Assembly: GCF_019097595.1 (NCBI RefSeq)
Contig: NC_080717.1
Coordinates: forward strand, 4,713,501-4,777,500
Length of the DNA: 64,000 nt
From: Hemibagrus wyckioides
Taxonomy: Eukaryota > Chordata > Actinopteri > Siluriformes > Bagridae
Direction: 5' to 3'
Shown here: positions 35,601-54,499 of the stretch, piece after piece
Position numbering within the stretch: position 1 is the stretch's first letter
Layout: each line of letters starts with the position of its first letter
The notes under the pieces: model-generated
The model's input: the letters and a program-made list of their open reading frames with translations, nothing else
What the model was told of the DNA's origin: nothing
The model's database searches: none
Position numbers and translations under genes: made by a program

Positions 35601-38394
35601 TGTGGAGGCGTGTGATGGACTGGCTTCCTTTCCAAGGTGTATTCCCAACTTCATGTACGGTGTTTGTGGATAAACAAATTCAGCCTTCTCTATGACCCTG
35701 ACTAGATTATACAATATAGAAATAATATAGAATGATCCTTTGTCAAAGCAACAATTCTGTATGCCATGTTTCCAAACTAAAACCTCACCTAAAAGCACTA
35801 CAGGTTTAAGTGAAGATATTTTGAACTGCACATGATAGTGATTATTAAAAGATAAAGTCTAATCAGCACAGCTAGCTCTCATTACATATGTTTATTTTGT
35901 ATGCAGGATGCTGCTAATTCTGCAGAGGATGCTGTTATTGGCCATGGAGGTGGACCTCAGACCAACCTGTAGCTCCAGTAAGCTCTCTCAGGAGCTGTGT
36001 ATTAGCCTCAACAGCATGGCGCCGTGCCGAAGGCTCAGGTAAAAAAGAAATAAGAAAAGCAAAGTAGAAATGTCTTTAATGTTTTAGTAACTCAGTCCAA
36101 ACTGAATCTTTCTAAGAGAGGTAGAAATTCTGCCAGAGGTAGGTTTTGGGGTGTTAACGAATGCCAGGCAGGTGATTTGCTTCTGTTGACAATATAAACT
36201 CCATGAAGGCAAAGCTGGAAGAGCTGAAGTGATGAGTAAACAGCAGAAATAAAAAAAAGACATTCTCAGAAGTAGAAGCGAAAGTTACACTATATTGCCA
36301 AAAGTTTTGGGATGTCTGCCTTTAATGCACATGACTGTAATATGGAGTTCGCCCGCCCTTTGCTATTAGCTATAACAGCTTTAACTCTCCTGGGAAGGCT
36401 TTCCACAAGGTTTAGGAGTGTGTTTATGGGAATTTTTGACCATTCCTCTAGAAGCACATTTGTGAGGTCAGGCACTGATGTTGGATGAGAAGGTCTGGCT
36501 CACTGTCTCCACTCTAATTCATCCCAGAGGTTTTCTATCAGGTTGAGGTCAGGACTCTGTGAAGTTCCTCCACACCAAACTCACTCATCCATGTCTTTAT
36601 GGACCTTTGTACACTAGTATGCAGTCATGTTGAAACAGGAAACAACAACACCTGAATTCAATGATTTAGAAGGGTGTCCCAAAACTTTTGGCTATAAAGT
36701 GTATCTTGAATAATTTCAGCTTTTTTTGAACAACATAACAACCCCATGAAAAGGGCAAAATCCAGAGAAGATGAATTAGAGGTAAATTAAGTGAGGTGAA
36801 TAAACTGCATTGTTTACAGTATACAGCACATCGCTTAATGCTCGCTTAGTTCTGTCTCTAATAAATTGTTGTACCAGAATTGAAGAAGACACCGTGGCAA
36901 ACAGACCTGACTTAGACACCGCCTGATTCTTCCTTTTATACAGCAGCATTTCTTGAATTTAATTAAATGGTCCCTTTTTGTATTAATTTATGGATTTATG
37001 TTGGCTTTAGGGATTTATGGATTTATGAAATAAAAAAGCTATTTAAAGTAATAACTCGAGTGATCGTAAATTCTGACTTGAGGCACGACTGGCAGCAATC
37101 AATCAAGCTTTATATAGTAGTCTTATGCATATATTTACACACTCGTGTGTAACCTCTCAAGTGATAGATTTACGAATAAATCAGACAAAAATGAAATCCA
37201 GCTTGATTGATGAGAACGTGTCAATCAGTGCTACACCACAGAAATCCCTTCTAGAGCTTTTACGTGATCAGGAAAATAATTTCTGGGCTCAATTCTGATG
37301 TGTGATGATGTATTTATTGCTGAAGATTCAGTGCTTTTACAATACTGATTAATTAAAAATGATGCATGTGATTAAACCTTTCTCCTTTTTCTGCGTGTTT
37401 GCTAGGTTTTTGTTGTTGAGCACCCTGCAGAGCAACCTGCTGAGGTGTAAGATGGTGGAGCTGCTGCTGGATCAGTCCTGCTCTCAGAAGCGAGTGTTAC
37501 CCATGTCCTTCAAACTGCTGCTGCACTTCCTGCACACGTCCACGCTGGCACCAGATCCGTCGGTGAGAGCGCAGCACTTCACACTCGCTCACTGAATTGA
37601 TCATCATCTTCATCACACATGATTTAGTTCATCAGCTTTCATTTTAAATCTCGAGTTTAAATATCGACGGTCACATGTTCTGGATTTTAAGAAAAATACG
37701 AAATAGTGTTTTACCTGTGAGACATTTCCGTAAGTCTGCTTTCACACTCGCTGATTGTTTTCTCAGTCACCAAAACACATTCACCTTCTCAGGCACAGCT
37801 GAGCACTTCTAGTGACAACCTTCTTAAACTCCCGAGTTAGAGTGGTCATTTTGCGTATATTAAACATCTCATTTGTGAGCTTAAACAAATTTCTCCAAAA
37901 CCACTCGGAACACACACCCTGTTGTAGGAAGCATAAAGCATTTCCTGATTCCGCCACTGCATTGTCTTCTCTCAGGATGGCACAGAGAGATGGAGAAGGT
38001 GGGATGAGCTCCTGCAGCTCGTCTGGATGCTCATGCTCAGCTATCAGGAAGTGATAACGGGTACAAAACTAAACTCTTCCCTCTTTCTGAACATTCAGCG
38101 TCTCTTTCTGGAAGAGGAAATAAAGAATGAGAACGTATCTCAGAAGCTTATATAATGCTAATCTTAGCTTTCCGTCCATCAGGTCATCTTCGCTACTCCA
38201 TTACAGAGCGGTTCAAGCTGACCCGCACTCCCATGTGGACCCAGAACGACCAGGTGACCCCGGCTGCCGTCCAAGAAGCGGCCGAGGCGTTCCTGTCCCG
38301 CGCCGTGGAGGACCTCGGCCACGATCTTCCCTCCCAAATCCAAGAGTCATTATCCCAGCTGCAAGAACACTTACTGAGTATCTCTCTGCAATAA
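26676..38394 (+). CDS. simc1: SUMO-interacting motifs containing 1 (SIMC1/PLEIAD-like), complete
   Basis: Ten coding exons: 26676-26804, 28131-29189, 33526-33779, 34530-34599, 34692-34852, 34966-35061, 35907-36038, 37406-37562, 37976-38060 and 38183-38394. All have GT/AG ends and matching phases, giving 784 residues. The N-terminal half is disordered and carries SUMO-binding-like hydrophobic clusters beside acidic or serine residues: VISL (4-7, followed by SSGSEEDSD), VLIDI (44-48), IEIIDL (72-77), VICLDSGD (108-115) and LILID (238-242, followed by a DQ repeat). The C-terminal half (about 397-784) is a leucine-rich helical domain (VYSTIEENYTEGTLQLLSD, WDWELLSSIM, LLQYVLQVLEDDF) of the type shared by SIMC1 and SLF2. 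SIMC1 is known to partner SLF2 in recruiting SMC5/6 and to bind calpain-3. Multiple SIMs, length near the human protein (872) and the cnot6 neighbour favour simc1 over slf2. No break seen. Confidence 0.83.
27325..28036. mobile_element. Fold-back element of Tc1-like family B (simc1 intron 1)
   Basis: The left arm (about 27,325-27,755, plus) carries transposase C-terminal text (FLFQHDCTPVHKARS, then WDELERRLRA in another frame). The right arm (about 27,756-28,036, minus) repeats part of the same sequence in reverse and ends in the family terminus CCCAAAACTTTTGGCAATAT. The two arms meet at GGCAGATGTCCCAGTTTTGG. The element ends about 95 bp before simc1 exon 2. Confidence 0.8.
30032..31403 (-). 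mobile_element. Near-complete Tc1-like element, family C
   Basis: About 1.37 kb with long inverted ends: left CTACTCACAAAAAGTTAAGG, right (reverse complement) CTACTCACAAAGAGTTAAGG, continuing in similarity for about 40 bp. A TA dinucleotide sits at each edge, as expected for Tc1 target sites. It contains one transposase reading region on the minus strand. Its good terminal match and long open frames make it the youngest-looking transposon in the window. Confidence 0.9.
30234..31191 (-). pseudogene. Tc1-like DD34E transposase, broken by frameshift
   Basis: The transposase starts at MRPRPHLTIDQQ with a paired helix-turn-helix (LRVSQSVISRLRQRYRETG, HRSGHP). A frameshift near 30,850 moves the first catalytic motif (FSDES) into another frame, and the frame shifts again around 30,740. 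The C-terminal part keeps FMDDNAPAHRG and SPDLNPTENLWD. There are exactly 34 residues between the second Asp and the Glu, which is DD34E. Cut-and-paste transposase family; this copy should not give a full protein. Confidence 0.85.
32160..32775 (+). mobile_element. Diverged Tc1-like family B relative (simc1 intron 2)
   Basis: Shows the family B order of landmarks in degraded form: GTAGCATTACAGTTTCCC, AGCATGACAATTCCCCTGTG with CACAAAGAACC, GACCTCACTCACAGATCAC, and CTTCCCAGAAGAGCAGAG. It ends near CAAACCTTTGACCATAAAGT. No frame survives. Confidence 0.6.
32883..33035 (+). mobile_element. tRNA-derived SINE (simc1 intron 2)
   Basis: The head GGTAGCTTAGTGTTTAAGG (box A-like) and GTTGTGAGTTCAAATTCC (box B-like) are followed by the conserved teleost SINE tail TGCTCAGTTGTATAAAATGA and GTAAGTTGCTCTGGATAAGG. 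The middle is partly deleted. Confidence 0.8.
33290..33511 (+). mobile_element. Family A Tc1 MITE, 3' part, touching the simc1 exon 3 acceptor
   Basis: Truncated copy that starts within the N-terminal transposase region (GGGGAGCGAAGGCTGGCCCG). It crosses the shared internal-deletion zone and ends in the terminal repeat GTGGTCATAATGTTATG at 33,510. Only TCTTCTTTCTAACAG separates it from exon 3 (33,526). Confidence 0.85.
33880..34400. repeat. Dispersed teleost repeat with CCAAT and X-box-like motifs (simc1 intron 3)
   Basis: Contains TTCTGATTGGTCAGATTAAT, then TTGCTATAGTTACAACTTGG, and further on CTGATTATTTTCCTATAACA with CTGTTTTATTCC. The same motifs recur across the window (18.4, 19.9, 41.3, 42.9, 45.7, 47.6, 49.2, 54.3 and 60.9 kb). 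Non-coding; the family was not identified. Confidence 0.6.
35106..35352 (-). mobile_element. tRNA-derived SINE with LINE-like tail (simc1 intron 6)
   Basis: On the minus strand a tRNA-like head (GGTGCTAGCTCAAGTGGTTA for box A, GATCAGGGTTCAAGCCCC for box B) leads to GGGCCCTTGAGCAAGG. The tail is AATTTCACTGTGCAGTAATG then GTGACAAATAAAGACAAC. This is a common and nearly full-length teleost SINE. Confidence 0.9.
36289..36703 (-). mobile_element. Internally deleted Tc1-like family B element (simc1 intron 7)
   Basis: Both ends are present: ACACTATATTGCCAAAAGTT at the left and AAAACTTTTGGCTATAAAGT at the right. The inside keeps the C-terminal transposase (PDLTNVLLEEWSKIPINTLL on the minus strand) and loses most of the rest. 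Confidence 0.85.
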
Positions 38395-39110
38395 CAAACT
38401 AATAGAAATCAAAGTGTACATACGATGAAGATTATTTTTGTAGAAAATGTATTATAATTTTTAATGACGTCTATATTAAGTATCCCTTTGAGGGTACTTG
38501 ATGCTTATTTAAATCACTCGACTGAAATGAGGTGGTTTTGTAAAGAGATCAAGAAGTGAGTAAAGTTTTGTTAAAAAAAAACACTGTATAGAAATTCTTT
38601 TTGTGAAACTGTTTACATAACATCTCCAACACCAGGCTCTCCAATTGCAGTGAAAGTACTTCGACTTGTTATTATATAATATTAAATATTAAAAGTAATC
38701 AGCTACAAGATGATTCTAAATTTCCGAGTTTTGTGTATTCCTGCCTGATGCACAGAATTCCTGGGAATAGACTCCGGATCCACCAGAACTCAGACCGGGA
38801 TAAAGTGCCTACTAAAGACAAAAGAGTTGATTCTCGTGTGAAAATACGCCACATTTCTATGCATGTTCTCCCTACGTCCATGCGGCTTTCCTCGGGGTTC
38901 CTCACAGTCTCCTCCCACCTCCAAAACTGATGCCAGTAGGTGGATACCTTTAATAAAATACCCCTGAGTGTGTGCATAGTGTCCTAACAGCCCACCCAGG
39001 ACATATTCCTGCCTCACACCCAGTGTTTCTGGGACAGACTCATATCTTATATTAAAAATGCTTAAGAGCTGCAGTGTGTAACTGCTTTTCTGTCTTTGGG
39101 TGAATATAAA
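38395..39110 (+). other. Probable simc1 3'UTR and flank
   Basis: The stop codon TAA is at 38,392-38,394. No perfect AATAAA follows at once. A variant AGTAAA lies at about 38,558 before an A tract, and AATAAA lies at about 38,953. The 3' end is therefore uncertain. No other gene is seen. Confidence 0.45.
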
Positions 39111-39114
39111 AACC

Positions 39115-39716
39115 TCTAATGGTGAAGGAACTTCACAGAGTCCTGACCTTAACTTGATAGAACACCTTTGGGGTGAATTAGAGCGGAGACTGTGAGCCAG
39201 GCCTTCGGGTTCAACATCACCTCACAAATGCACTTCTATAGGAATGGTCAAAAATTCCCATAAACACACTCCTAAACCTTGTGAAAATCCTTCCCAGAAG
39301 AGTTGAAGCTGTTATGGCTGTAAAGGGTGAGATAACTCCATATTACATTCATGTGCATGTAAAGGCAGACGTCCCAGTTTTGGCCTGGCTCACAGTCTCC
39401 GCTCTAATTCATCCAAAAGATGTTCTATCAGGTTGAGGTCAGGATTCTGTGAAGTTCCTCCGCACCAAACTCACTCATCCATGTCTTTATGGACCTTGCT
39501 TTGTACACTGGTGTGCAGTCATGTTGGAACAGGAAGGGGTCATCCCCAAACTGTTCCCACAAAGCTGGCAGCATGAAAATGTCTTGGTATGAAGCTGAAG
39601 CATTAAGAGTTCCTTTCACTGGAACTAAAGGTCCAAACCCAACCCCTGAAAAACAACACCTGAATTCAGTGATTTGGAGTGTGGGGTGTCCCAAAACATT
39701 TGGCAATATAGTGTAT
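39115..39716. mobile_element. Fold-back element of Tc1-like family B (downstream of simc1)
   Basis: A plus-oriented arm (about 39,115-39,375) meets a minus-oriented arm (about 39,376-39,716) at GGCAGACGTCCCAGTTTTGG, the same junction as the element at 27.3 kb. The right end is CCCAAAACATTTGGCAATAT. Confidence 0.85.
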
Positions 39717-39849
39717 GTGCTTGAACTGAAAGGGTTTATGCGTTTAAAAATATTCAATGTGCAGCAGCTCCAGAAGGATGATGATGATGAGAAGGAGGAG
39801 GATGGTGATGATAGTGATGATGATGATGCACCTGGGTGAATTGGGCTCA

Positions 39850-40742
39850 ATTAAAGCGAGCTTCCTTTCCTTCAGTGCCATGTAGGCAGAAATAACAGCA
39901 CCCACACGCCATCATGCTGCTCTGCTTACTGTATCCTTAATCCAGCAGCGGAAAAAGCGAGTTCACCCCGAGCCCAAACCCGGACACAGAGCTCACTCAC
40001 TGCAGGGGCTTGTTATGCTTTTAAAGGTAAATACCAAACACGGTATATATTTATTATTTAATAACACGGCTTAGATCTGATCTGCTTATTCTTTAGCTAC
40101 CTGTCTATCTAGCTAGCTCTTTGTGTCAATTTCCAAAAAAAACCATTAAAAATTTTTTTTCCACACGCACACCAGTCGCTTTTATTTATAATAATAACAA
40201 CAATGATCTAGCGAACTCATGCAAGAGTAATTTGTTTATGATTTTGTGAGCTGGTTCCAGAAATCGCTAGCTATGCTAGCTGGCTAATCTACGCGTCGAT
40301 GTCATTAACTAGCAAACTCGCAAAACGTTCCGTGTAATGTTTGCTTTGGAAATAATAGAGAAGTCGCGACAAAAACTCGGCGCATTGGGTCGTTTATTGC
40401 GACATAATTAGCAACACGGTGCTGAAATGTGTTTCCGCGTTCCCCCGAACTGTTTTTGTAGCATTAGCATTAGCGTTAACGCCACAAGATGCTAGCATCC
40501 CCCCCCAGACGCAGCACTAGCATGGTTTAGCAAGATTAGCTAAATTACGTAACATTAATATTGGTGAGAGAAACACGTCTAAATAAATGTTTGTTTACGG
40601 CTCACTTTCTTACTTGCAGGAGCTATTTTTTTTGCGTGTAAGATATAAATAATCTTTAATTTTTTTTAAAAAAAAAGATGAGCTAAATAAATAGTTTCAT
40701 GAATTAAACAGCTGTTTGTGTTCAGTCACCAGAGACTATTGG

Positions 40743-40775
<33 letters not shown>

Positions 40776-41590
40776 ATTTTCTTTACCTCGTTTAACAAAA
40801 TAAATATCAATATAATATGATATTTAAGGTGTAATGGACTAGTTAATCTAATATAATTATAGTTAACTATTTAGGAATAAATAAAAAAAGAAAAATCTGG
40901 TATTTGTCAATTTTTTAGAGCTATTTTTCTAGAATTATGAAATATTTTCTATAGTTTTAGTCCTAAAACAAGACCAGATATTTTTTGTCCACTCAGTAAC
41001 GCTCAAGTTCAGTGACAGAAATAAAAAACTGATACCTTCAGTTCTCAATGATTTCTAAAAGCAAAGGCGGTAAAATAATTGAAATGCTTAAAAAATGTCC
41101 ACCATCTGAAAACTTTCCTATAAACTCAGAGAAAATGAAATGCATTTTTCTAAATAAAATGAGTGAACAAACAAGTCAAGAATGAAGCAATATTAAGTTA
41201 AGTTAAAAGTTAAGTAAGAAATAAAACATTATTAAGGCTGTGCTATTATGAGAAAGTAATCAATGACAGGGAACTGATACCATATCAGAGTTGATTATTT
41301 TCCAATGACGGCGTATCATGAAGTGTTTTATTCCTTTCATACCTTAGCTGTTTGCAAATAATTCCTCTATACGATGACTGTTGGAGAAAACTCAACCCCT
41401 ACCTAGCCTCTGTGATGTAAGATAGTTTAGGAATTGTACACAGGGCTTTTGGAGATCTGAGACCTTAGTTTGGACAATAATTTGACAATTTACTGAACAT
41501 CCCTTTCATTATATTTCCTGATGAGTGTATTTGACGGCTCTGCGTTCTGTAGCGTAAAAAAAAATGTTTTTGTGGCGCAGTGGTCCAGGA
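39850..41590 (+). promoter_or_regulatory. cnot6 upstream region with probable non-coding first exon
   Basis: A CpG-containing block (about 40,290-40,500: ACGCGTCGATG, GTCGCGACA, TTCCGCGTTCC) with repeated GCTAGC motifs suggests a promoter. A possible 5' splice site, TTTTAAAG|GTAAAT at about 40,025, could end a non-coding exon; human CNOT6 also begins with non-coding sequence. The remainder to the start codon is AT-rich and holds a dispersed-repeat copy (about 41,225-41,360). No coding exon is seen. Confidence 0.4.
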
Positions 41591-49578
<7,988 letters not shown>

Positions 49579-51061
49579 TCAGCCCCCCCACCCCGAGACG
49601 CCACCATGGGGGGGGGCGGCGGCACTGCACACTCCCACCTCTGACACGTTCTTCTGGCAACTTACTGAAAACGACCGAACCTCGAAACTACGCCATTCTC
49701 TTTGTGCTTCTTCTTTCTTTCTTTTTCTTTTCACTTTTTTTTTTTTTTTTAATTAATTTAATTTTTAAAAAAATGTCACGGATGTCTTTTCTCTTCTTTT
49801 TTTTTCTCCCTTTCCTTGTTTACTTGATGGAGCCAAATTTGCTTCTAAAACTCTGAGAGGCCCGGTTTCCCAGTCTCTCGTTAAGCTTTGTTTTTATCGT
49901 TGTTTTATAGTCGTACGCATGGGTTTCTGTTCAATCACTACTTCACACCGCCTCGGTATCGTCGTTGTCATCCCAAAAAAAGGAAAAAAAAATTCAATAA
50001 ATAAAAAGGCGTAAGTAGTCCGTAGGTTGTATGTGGTCTCGTATCAGGATGCAGTAACTGTAGTTTAGCTCGCACACGTCAGGTCTGTGATCAGCGCGCG
50101 TGTCAACACGCACTCGAAGAAAGTCTGGGCTGAAGGAAATGGAGGTCATAATGCCAATGGCAGTCAGATGTTTAATAATCTAAAGCCAGCAATGATTCCT
50201 GAATCCTCACCCAAGTGCATTAAACCTCCTCGTTCCTTTCTAAGCCCTGAACGGATTTCAAAAAAAAAAAAAAAAAAAATCTGACAAGCAATAGCTCACA
50301 TCCGGTTCTGCTTTTTTTGTACGTACACGTGTGCTCCGATTTTAGCTTTCGTTCTTATGCGTGTCTTTTTAGAGCAGCTTCGGAAAGCGTACGCGTTGCT
50401 TATATGGGTGCCAGTCTTTTTTAACGTCCCACGACGGGACGCCAGGAGTGGGTGACGCTCTCATGCGTTGGCTCCTAAAAACGGTGCAATATTCTCAACA
50501 GCGTAATCCTTTTAAAGCTAAAGCCGTGGCAAAGGTTTTTATACGAGCTTAAAATATGACAGATCCTCCAGTGCACTTATTCCGAAAGGGTTACCAACAC
50601 ACAGCGATCGATCGATTGGCTTCGTTAAATTCCGTTTTCGAACGCAAACAATCCGAACGCATCGGCTTGATCACTGGTTGCCCATTCATTTTATTTTTTG
50701 TGTTGTTTGGTTTTTTGCGACCGAGCTATGCACCTGGAAATGTTTAGCTTCATCGGACGTGAGGTCACTGTGGACGCTCCCACGCGGCGGAGGTCGAGTG
50801 GCACACGGGCGCCGGGGGGTGGGGGGCTCTAGATTTCAGCGGGTCTGTATTCAACCAGCATCCGTTCACTGTGTTTTGTGGAAAAGTGGAGAACATTCCG
50901 TAAATTTTTCCCACAAACCGCTCATAACTTCTCGAGGTGTGTAGCACTGTCTTTTGCGGCCAGTAGTTTTTACGCCCAAGTCGTTAATAATCCTCGTGGG
51001 CTTCTCCAAAAAAAAAAAAAAAACCCCACCACCACCCTCACCCCCACCCCGAGTACTTAAA

Positions 51062-51103
<42 letters not shown>

Positions 51104-51242
51104 CTCTATACACATTTAATCTTTAATCTTTACTTGATTGTATATGAGCCACACACAGAATTTCTTTCTTTTGTATTTCATATAAATTATGATTCGGATT
51201 TTTATTTTATTTTATTTTTTTGGTATCGTCTAAGTGTGACTG

Positions 51243-51277
<35 letters not shown>

Positions 51278-52400
51278 GACATAAATCAAATTTACCAGCT
51301 TGTTTTTAAACATAAACGAAATAAAAAAAATTAAGGTTGAAGAGGTTGTTCCCAGGCGTCACTGCCACACACTCTTGCACTCAGTGACGTTTCGTTTCGT
51401 TTCCTCCCCGTTCAATTCGACTCCCGGTCGTTGGTCAGTTCCCCAGAGTCATTTCCGTGTTGTTGGAGGTCTTGCATCGTGCCTCGGTGTGTCCCTTATC
51501 TTGCACTACCAGTGAACACCTGTACAACCTCTCATCCTTTACACGTCTGTTCCCCCCACCCTCTATTTTCCCTGAACTACTGTACTACGCAAAGGAATCA
51601 GGTCTGTAATATTACGAAAAAATGTTATTTTTGTAGCTAAAGCATCTGTGGTAGGGCTCTTGATATCTTTCCTAGTTTCGAATAAAACCTCGTCTGTTGG
51701 CGTTTTTGTTCCTTGCATGTTCCGAAAGGTCTCTCCCTCCTTTTATTTCCCCCCGTATAATCCGAGCTGACTTTATAATAATCCCTTTTTCTCGAGTTCT
51801 GTTGGTGTCTAGCAGTAATAGCTCTAGTATGGCCATACTGTTTTTTTTTTTTGTTTTTTTTTGTTCGTTTTTTTTCCTGTGTAGTGCCACGTGGTGCGTT
51901 CTTCTTCTATGAAGCCATTTAGCTTAGATTCCCCTCTTTGACTTCCTTTTGTTGAAGTGGACAGGGACAGGGGGGCTCGTTATCGTTTCGTACCTTTTTC
52001 GTTTTTCAGCATCTCGGTCGACACGTTCACAGCTTCAGGACCAAAACTCTGAACTCCGGTCCGTAAGAAAATCTCCTGCGGTCGGGTTTATCGCCATCAT
52101 GTTTTTCTTACGCTTTTAGAAAGTAGACTGAAGGCATCAGTCAGTTAGCACTCGATGCGAGAGCGAACTGATGCATCCGGTCACCTTTTTAGATCCGATC
52201 GGTCAGTTTCCACCATGAAATTGTAAACCATTTTTAGCAGTGAAGATACCAATTCTGAACAACTTTTCTGCACCACATCGTTTTTATGTATTGTAAATGA
52301 CACCTTTTTTTCCCTGTTAATGACCTTGACTTGCTGAAGGTATTGTAGATTTCAGTAGCTTTTTGTAAAGTGTGAATAAAATGTGTATTGCCTATTTTTC
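49579..52400 (+). other. cnot6 3' untranslated region
   Basis: From the stop codon TAG (49,576-49,578) through about 2.8 kb of unique sequence broken by homopolymers: T tracts at 49,735-49,751 and about 51,247-51,274, an A tract at about 50,260-50,278, and (CA)n(TA)n at 51,062-51,102. Two candidate poly(A) signals suggest short and long forms: tandem AATAAA at 49,996-50,005 and a well-formed site at 52,375. The long 3'UTR is typical of CNOT6 genes. The open frames inside are not genes. Confidence 0.7.
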
Positions 52401-52438
52401 TTTCTATGAAAGAGCTTGTGTGGGTGTGTGTGTGGGTG
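52375..52438 (+). terminator. Distal cnot6 polyadenylation site
   Basis: AATAAA at 52,375-52,380 is followed about 35-55 bp later by a GT-rich downstream element (GTGTGGGTGTGTGTGTGGGT), the usual layout of a strong cleavage site. Confidence 0.7.
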
Positions 52439-52689
52439 ATGATTTTCTTCTACTTAGATTAGCATTTAGATTACAGTTAGGGGGCCAAGCACTTTCTCAG
52501 CTCGAGTGAGTCGAATGACATGAGCAATACGGGTTATTTAACAGGCTACTTCGCCAACTTTACCTACTTAAAAGTCGAACATAACCTAGCAGTCCCAAGA
52601 TTACAAGAAGTTTAAACTTGCTCCACTTTTGCTGCCTTGAGTTTGAACATGCATGGAGGACTCAAAACACAACTCGCTAAAAGCTTTTA

Positions 52690-53370
52690 CACAACTTATT
52701 TAAAATAAGTGATTTCAGAATATGATACAAAAATGATGTACAAGAAAAAGACACTAAACAACTTTTAAGAACAAACTTTCAAGGAGCCCTTGAAGGTAGC
52801 ATTGCCGTCACTAAAATAATGTCAAAGGAAAAATGAAAAAAACAAAGCTCTATTACAGCTTCAGATTAATTCTTTTATATCAGGGATAGCAGAATTCATA
52901 TACAAGAAAAAAAGATGCCAAATAAACATAAAAACAATTTTTTTTCATGCCGCTTAGCACTACACTGTAATCGCAACTTCACAACTTTTAAGATCTAACA
53001 ATTAAGGAGCCCTTGAAGGTAGCATTGCCGTCACTGCTTCACTAAAATAATGTCAAAGGAAAAATGAAAAAAGAATGAAAAAAAAAAGCTCGATTGCAGC
53101 TTCATATGAATGATTTTATATAACTGATTCCAAAATGTAATTCCAAAATGATATACAAGGAAAAAAGATACTAAATAAACATATAAACACAAACATTTTT
53201 TCATGCCGCTTCGCATTACGTTGTAATTACAACTTCACAACTTTTAAGGACAATCAAGGAGCCCTTGAATGTAGCATTGCCGTTACTGTTTCACTAAAAT
53301 AATGTCAGTGGAAAAATTAAAAAGAAAAAACAAAACAAAAACAGAGCTCGATTGCAGGTTCAGATAAATA
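52690..53370. repeat. Three-copy tandem repeat of about 220-250 bp
   Basis: Copies are anchored by AAGGAGCCCTTGAAGGTAGC at 52,781 and 53,004 and a near copy at 53,256. Each is followed by ATTGCCGTCACT or close variants, AAAATAATGTCAAAGGAAAA and AGCTCGATTGCAGSTTCA-type sequence. Spacings are 223 and 252 bp. Non-coding; it starts about 300 bp past the cnot6 poly(A) site. Confidence 0.85.
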
Positions 53371-54490
53371 CGTTTACTTTTATAGTATTTTTATATTCAT
53401 CCTATACTTTTTAATGTGTTATTACAGTGTAGTTACATTCGTTATACAGTATAAACTAGGTGTATTGTGAACATTTTGTCACAGTATTTAAAAGATTGTG
53501 ATCTGATCAGATCACCGAAGCAGATGCTTATCAGAAATTTTCCACATAGAGGAAAATTTCCACTTAATATCTTGTTAAAGCAGTTTGGAAAACTTGGGCT
53601 TTGTCCAAGACCACATGGCGGTGCACTGTTTTAGATGCAGCCAAGGTCTATGTTTTGGAGAATAAGTACAAAAAAATAGGTCTATTTTTCAGTTTATGAT
53701 AACAAAATGTTAAGATAACATTCTTGATGTCGATATAAAATCATTAGTTTGTAGTATGTATCTGTATAATTTAATATTTATATCTTTTAGTACGGTTTTT
53801 TGACTTTCCTGTCATTATAAGCACATACACTACATCTCCACCAGATGGCGCTCTTTGTCCAGGAAAAAAAAGCTCCCCAAGTCCAAACAGAGCCATGAAC
53901 ACTGAGTAATAAATGAAGTCAGAGTTAAAAATGTAGCTTCAAGGAGTCTCTTTGAGAAGAAAAGCAACACGACATGCAATTAAATATTCATTAGTTTCAT
54001 AAAACATTCACAAATGTTACGTTTTCCACTCGAATAATAACGGTGCAGGATCATTAATAAGGTAAAGAGATGTTCAGGGCATAATCTTGCCTGTGACAGG
54101 AAATAAGCAACAGTCCTGCTGTAACCTGGTCGTAATAATAAAAAAAGCGATCATTATGATAAGAGAAATGAATCATACGTTAAGGAAATGACACGAATAG
54201 AGCTTTAAAATGTTATAATGAGTAAAGAATAACACACCAGGGGTTCATTTGTTCCGGGAAAATAATTATCAAAGGGAGAAGTTGATTATTTTCCCGTAAC
54301 AGAATGCCAGGAAGTGCTTATAATCCTTCTTACACCAAAGTAGTTTTGTATTTATTTAAAGAATAGCACATCATATACATTTTTATCCATTTATAGTTAC
54401 AAGTGAGCTCCTCTTACATCATAAACACACTTTAAACACTCTTTTTCTTGCTTTGCTTTAAAAATGAAAACAAAACACATCAAAACTACA
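53371..54490. other. Intergenic, no gene seen
   Basis: AT-rich, with no supported exon. A dispersed-repeat copy (AAGTTGATTATTTTCCCGTA, then AGAATGCCAGGAAGTGCTTA) lies at about 54,225-54,345. Confidence 0.6.
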
Positions 54491-54499
54491 GAGCCTATG

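Noticed and set aside
26676..38394. Assignment of the SIM gene to slf2
   Set aside because: The C-terminal domain is shared, but the several N-terminal SIMs, the shorter length and the cnot6 neighbour favour simc1.
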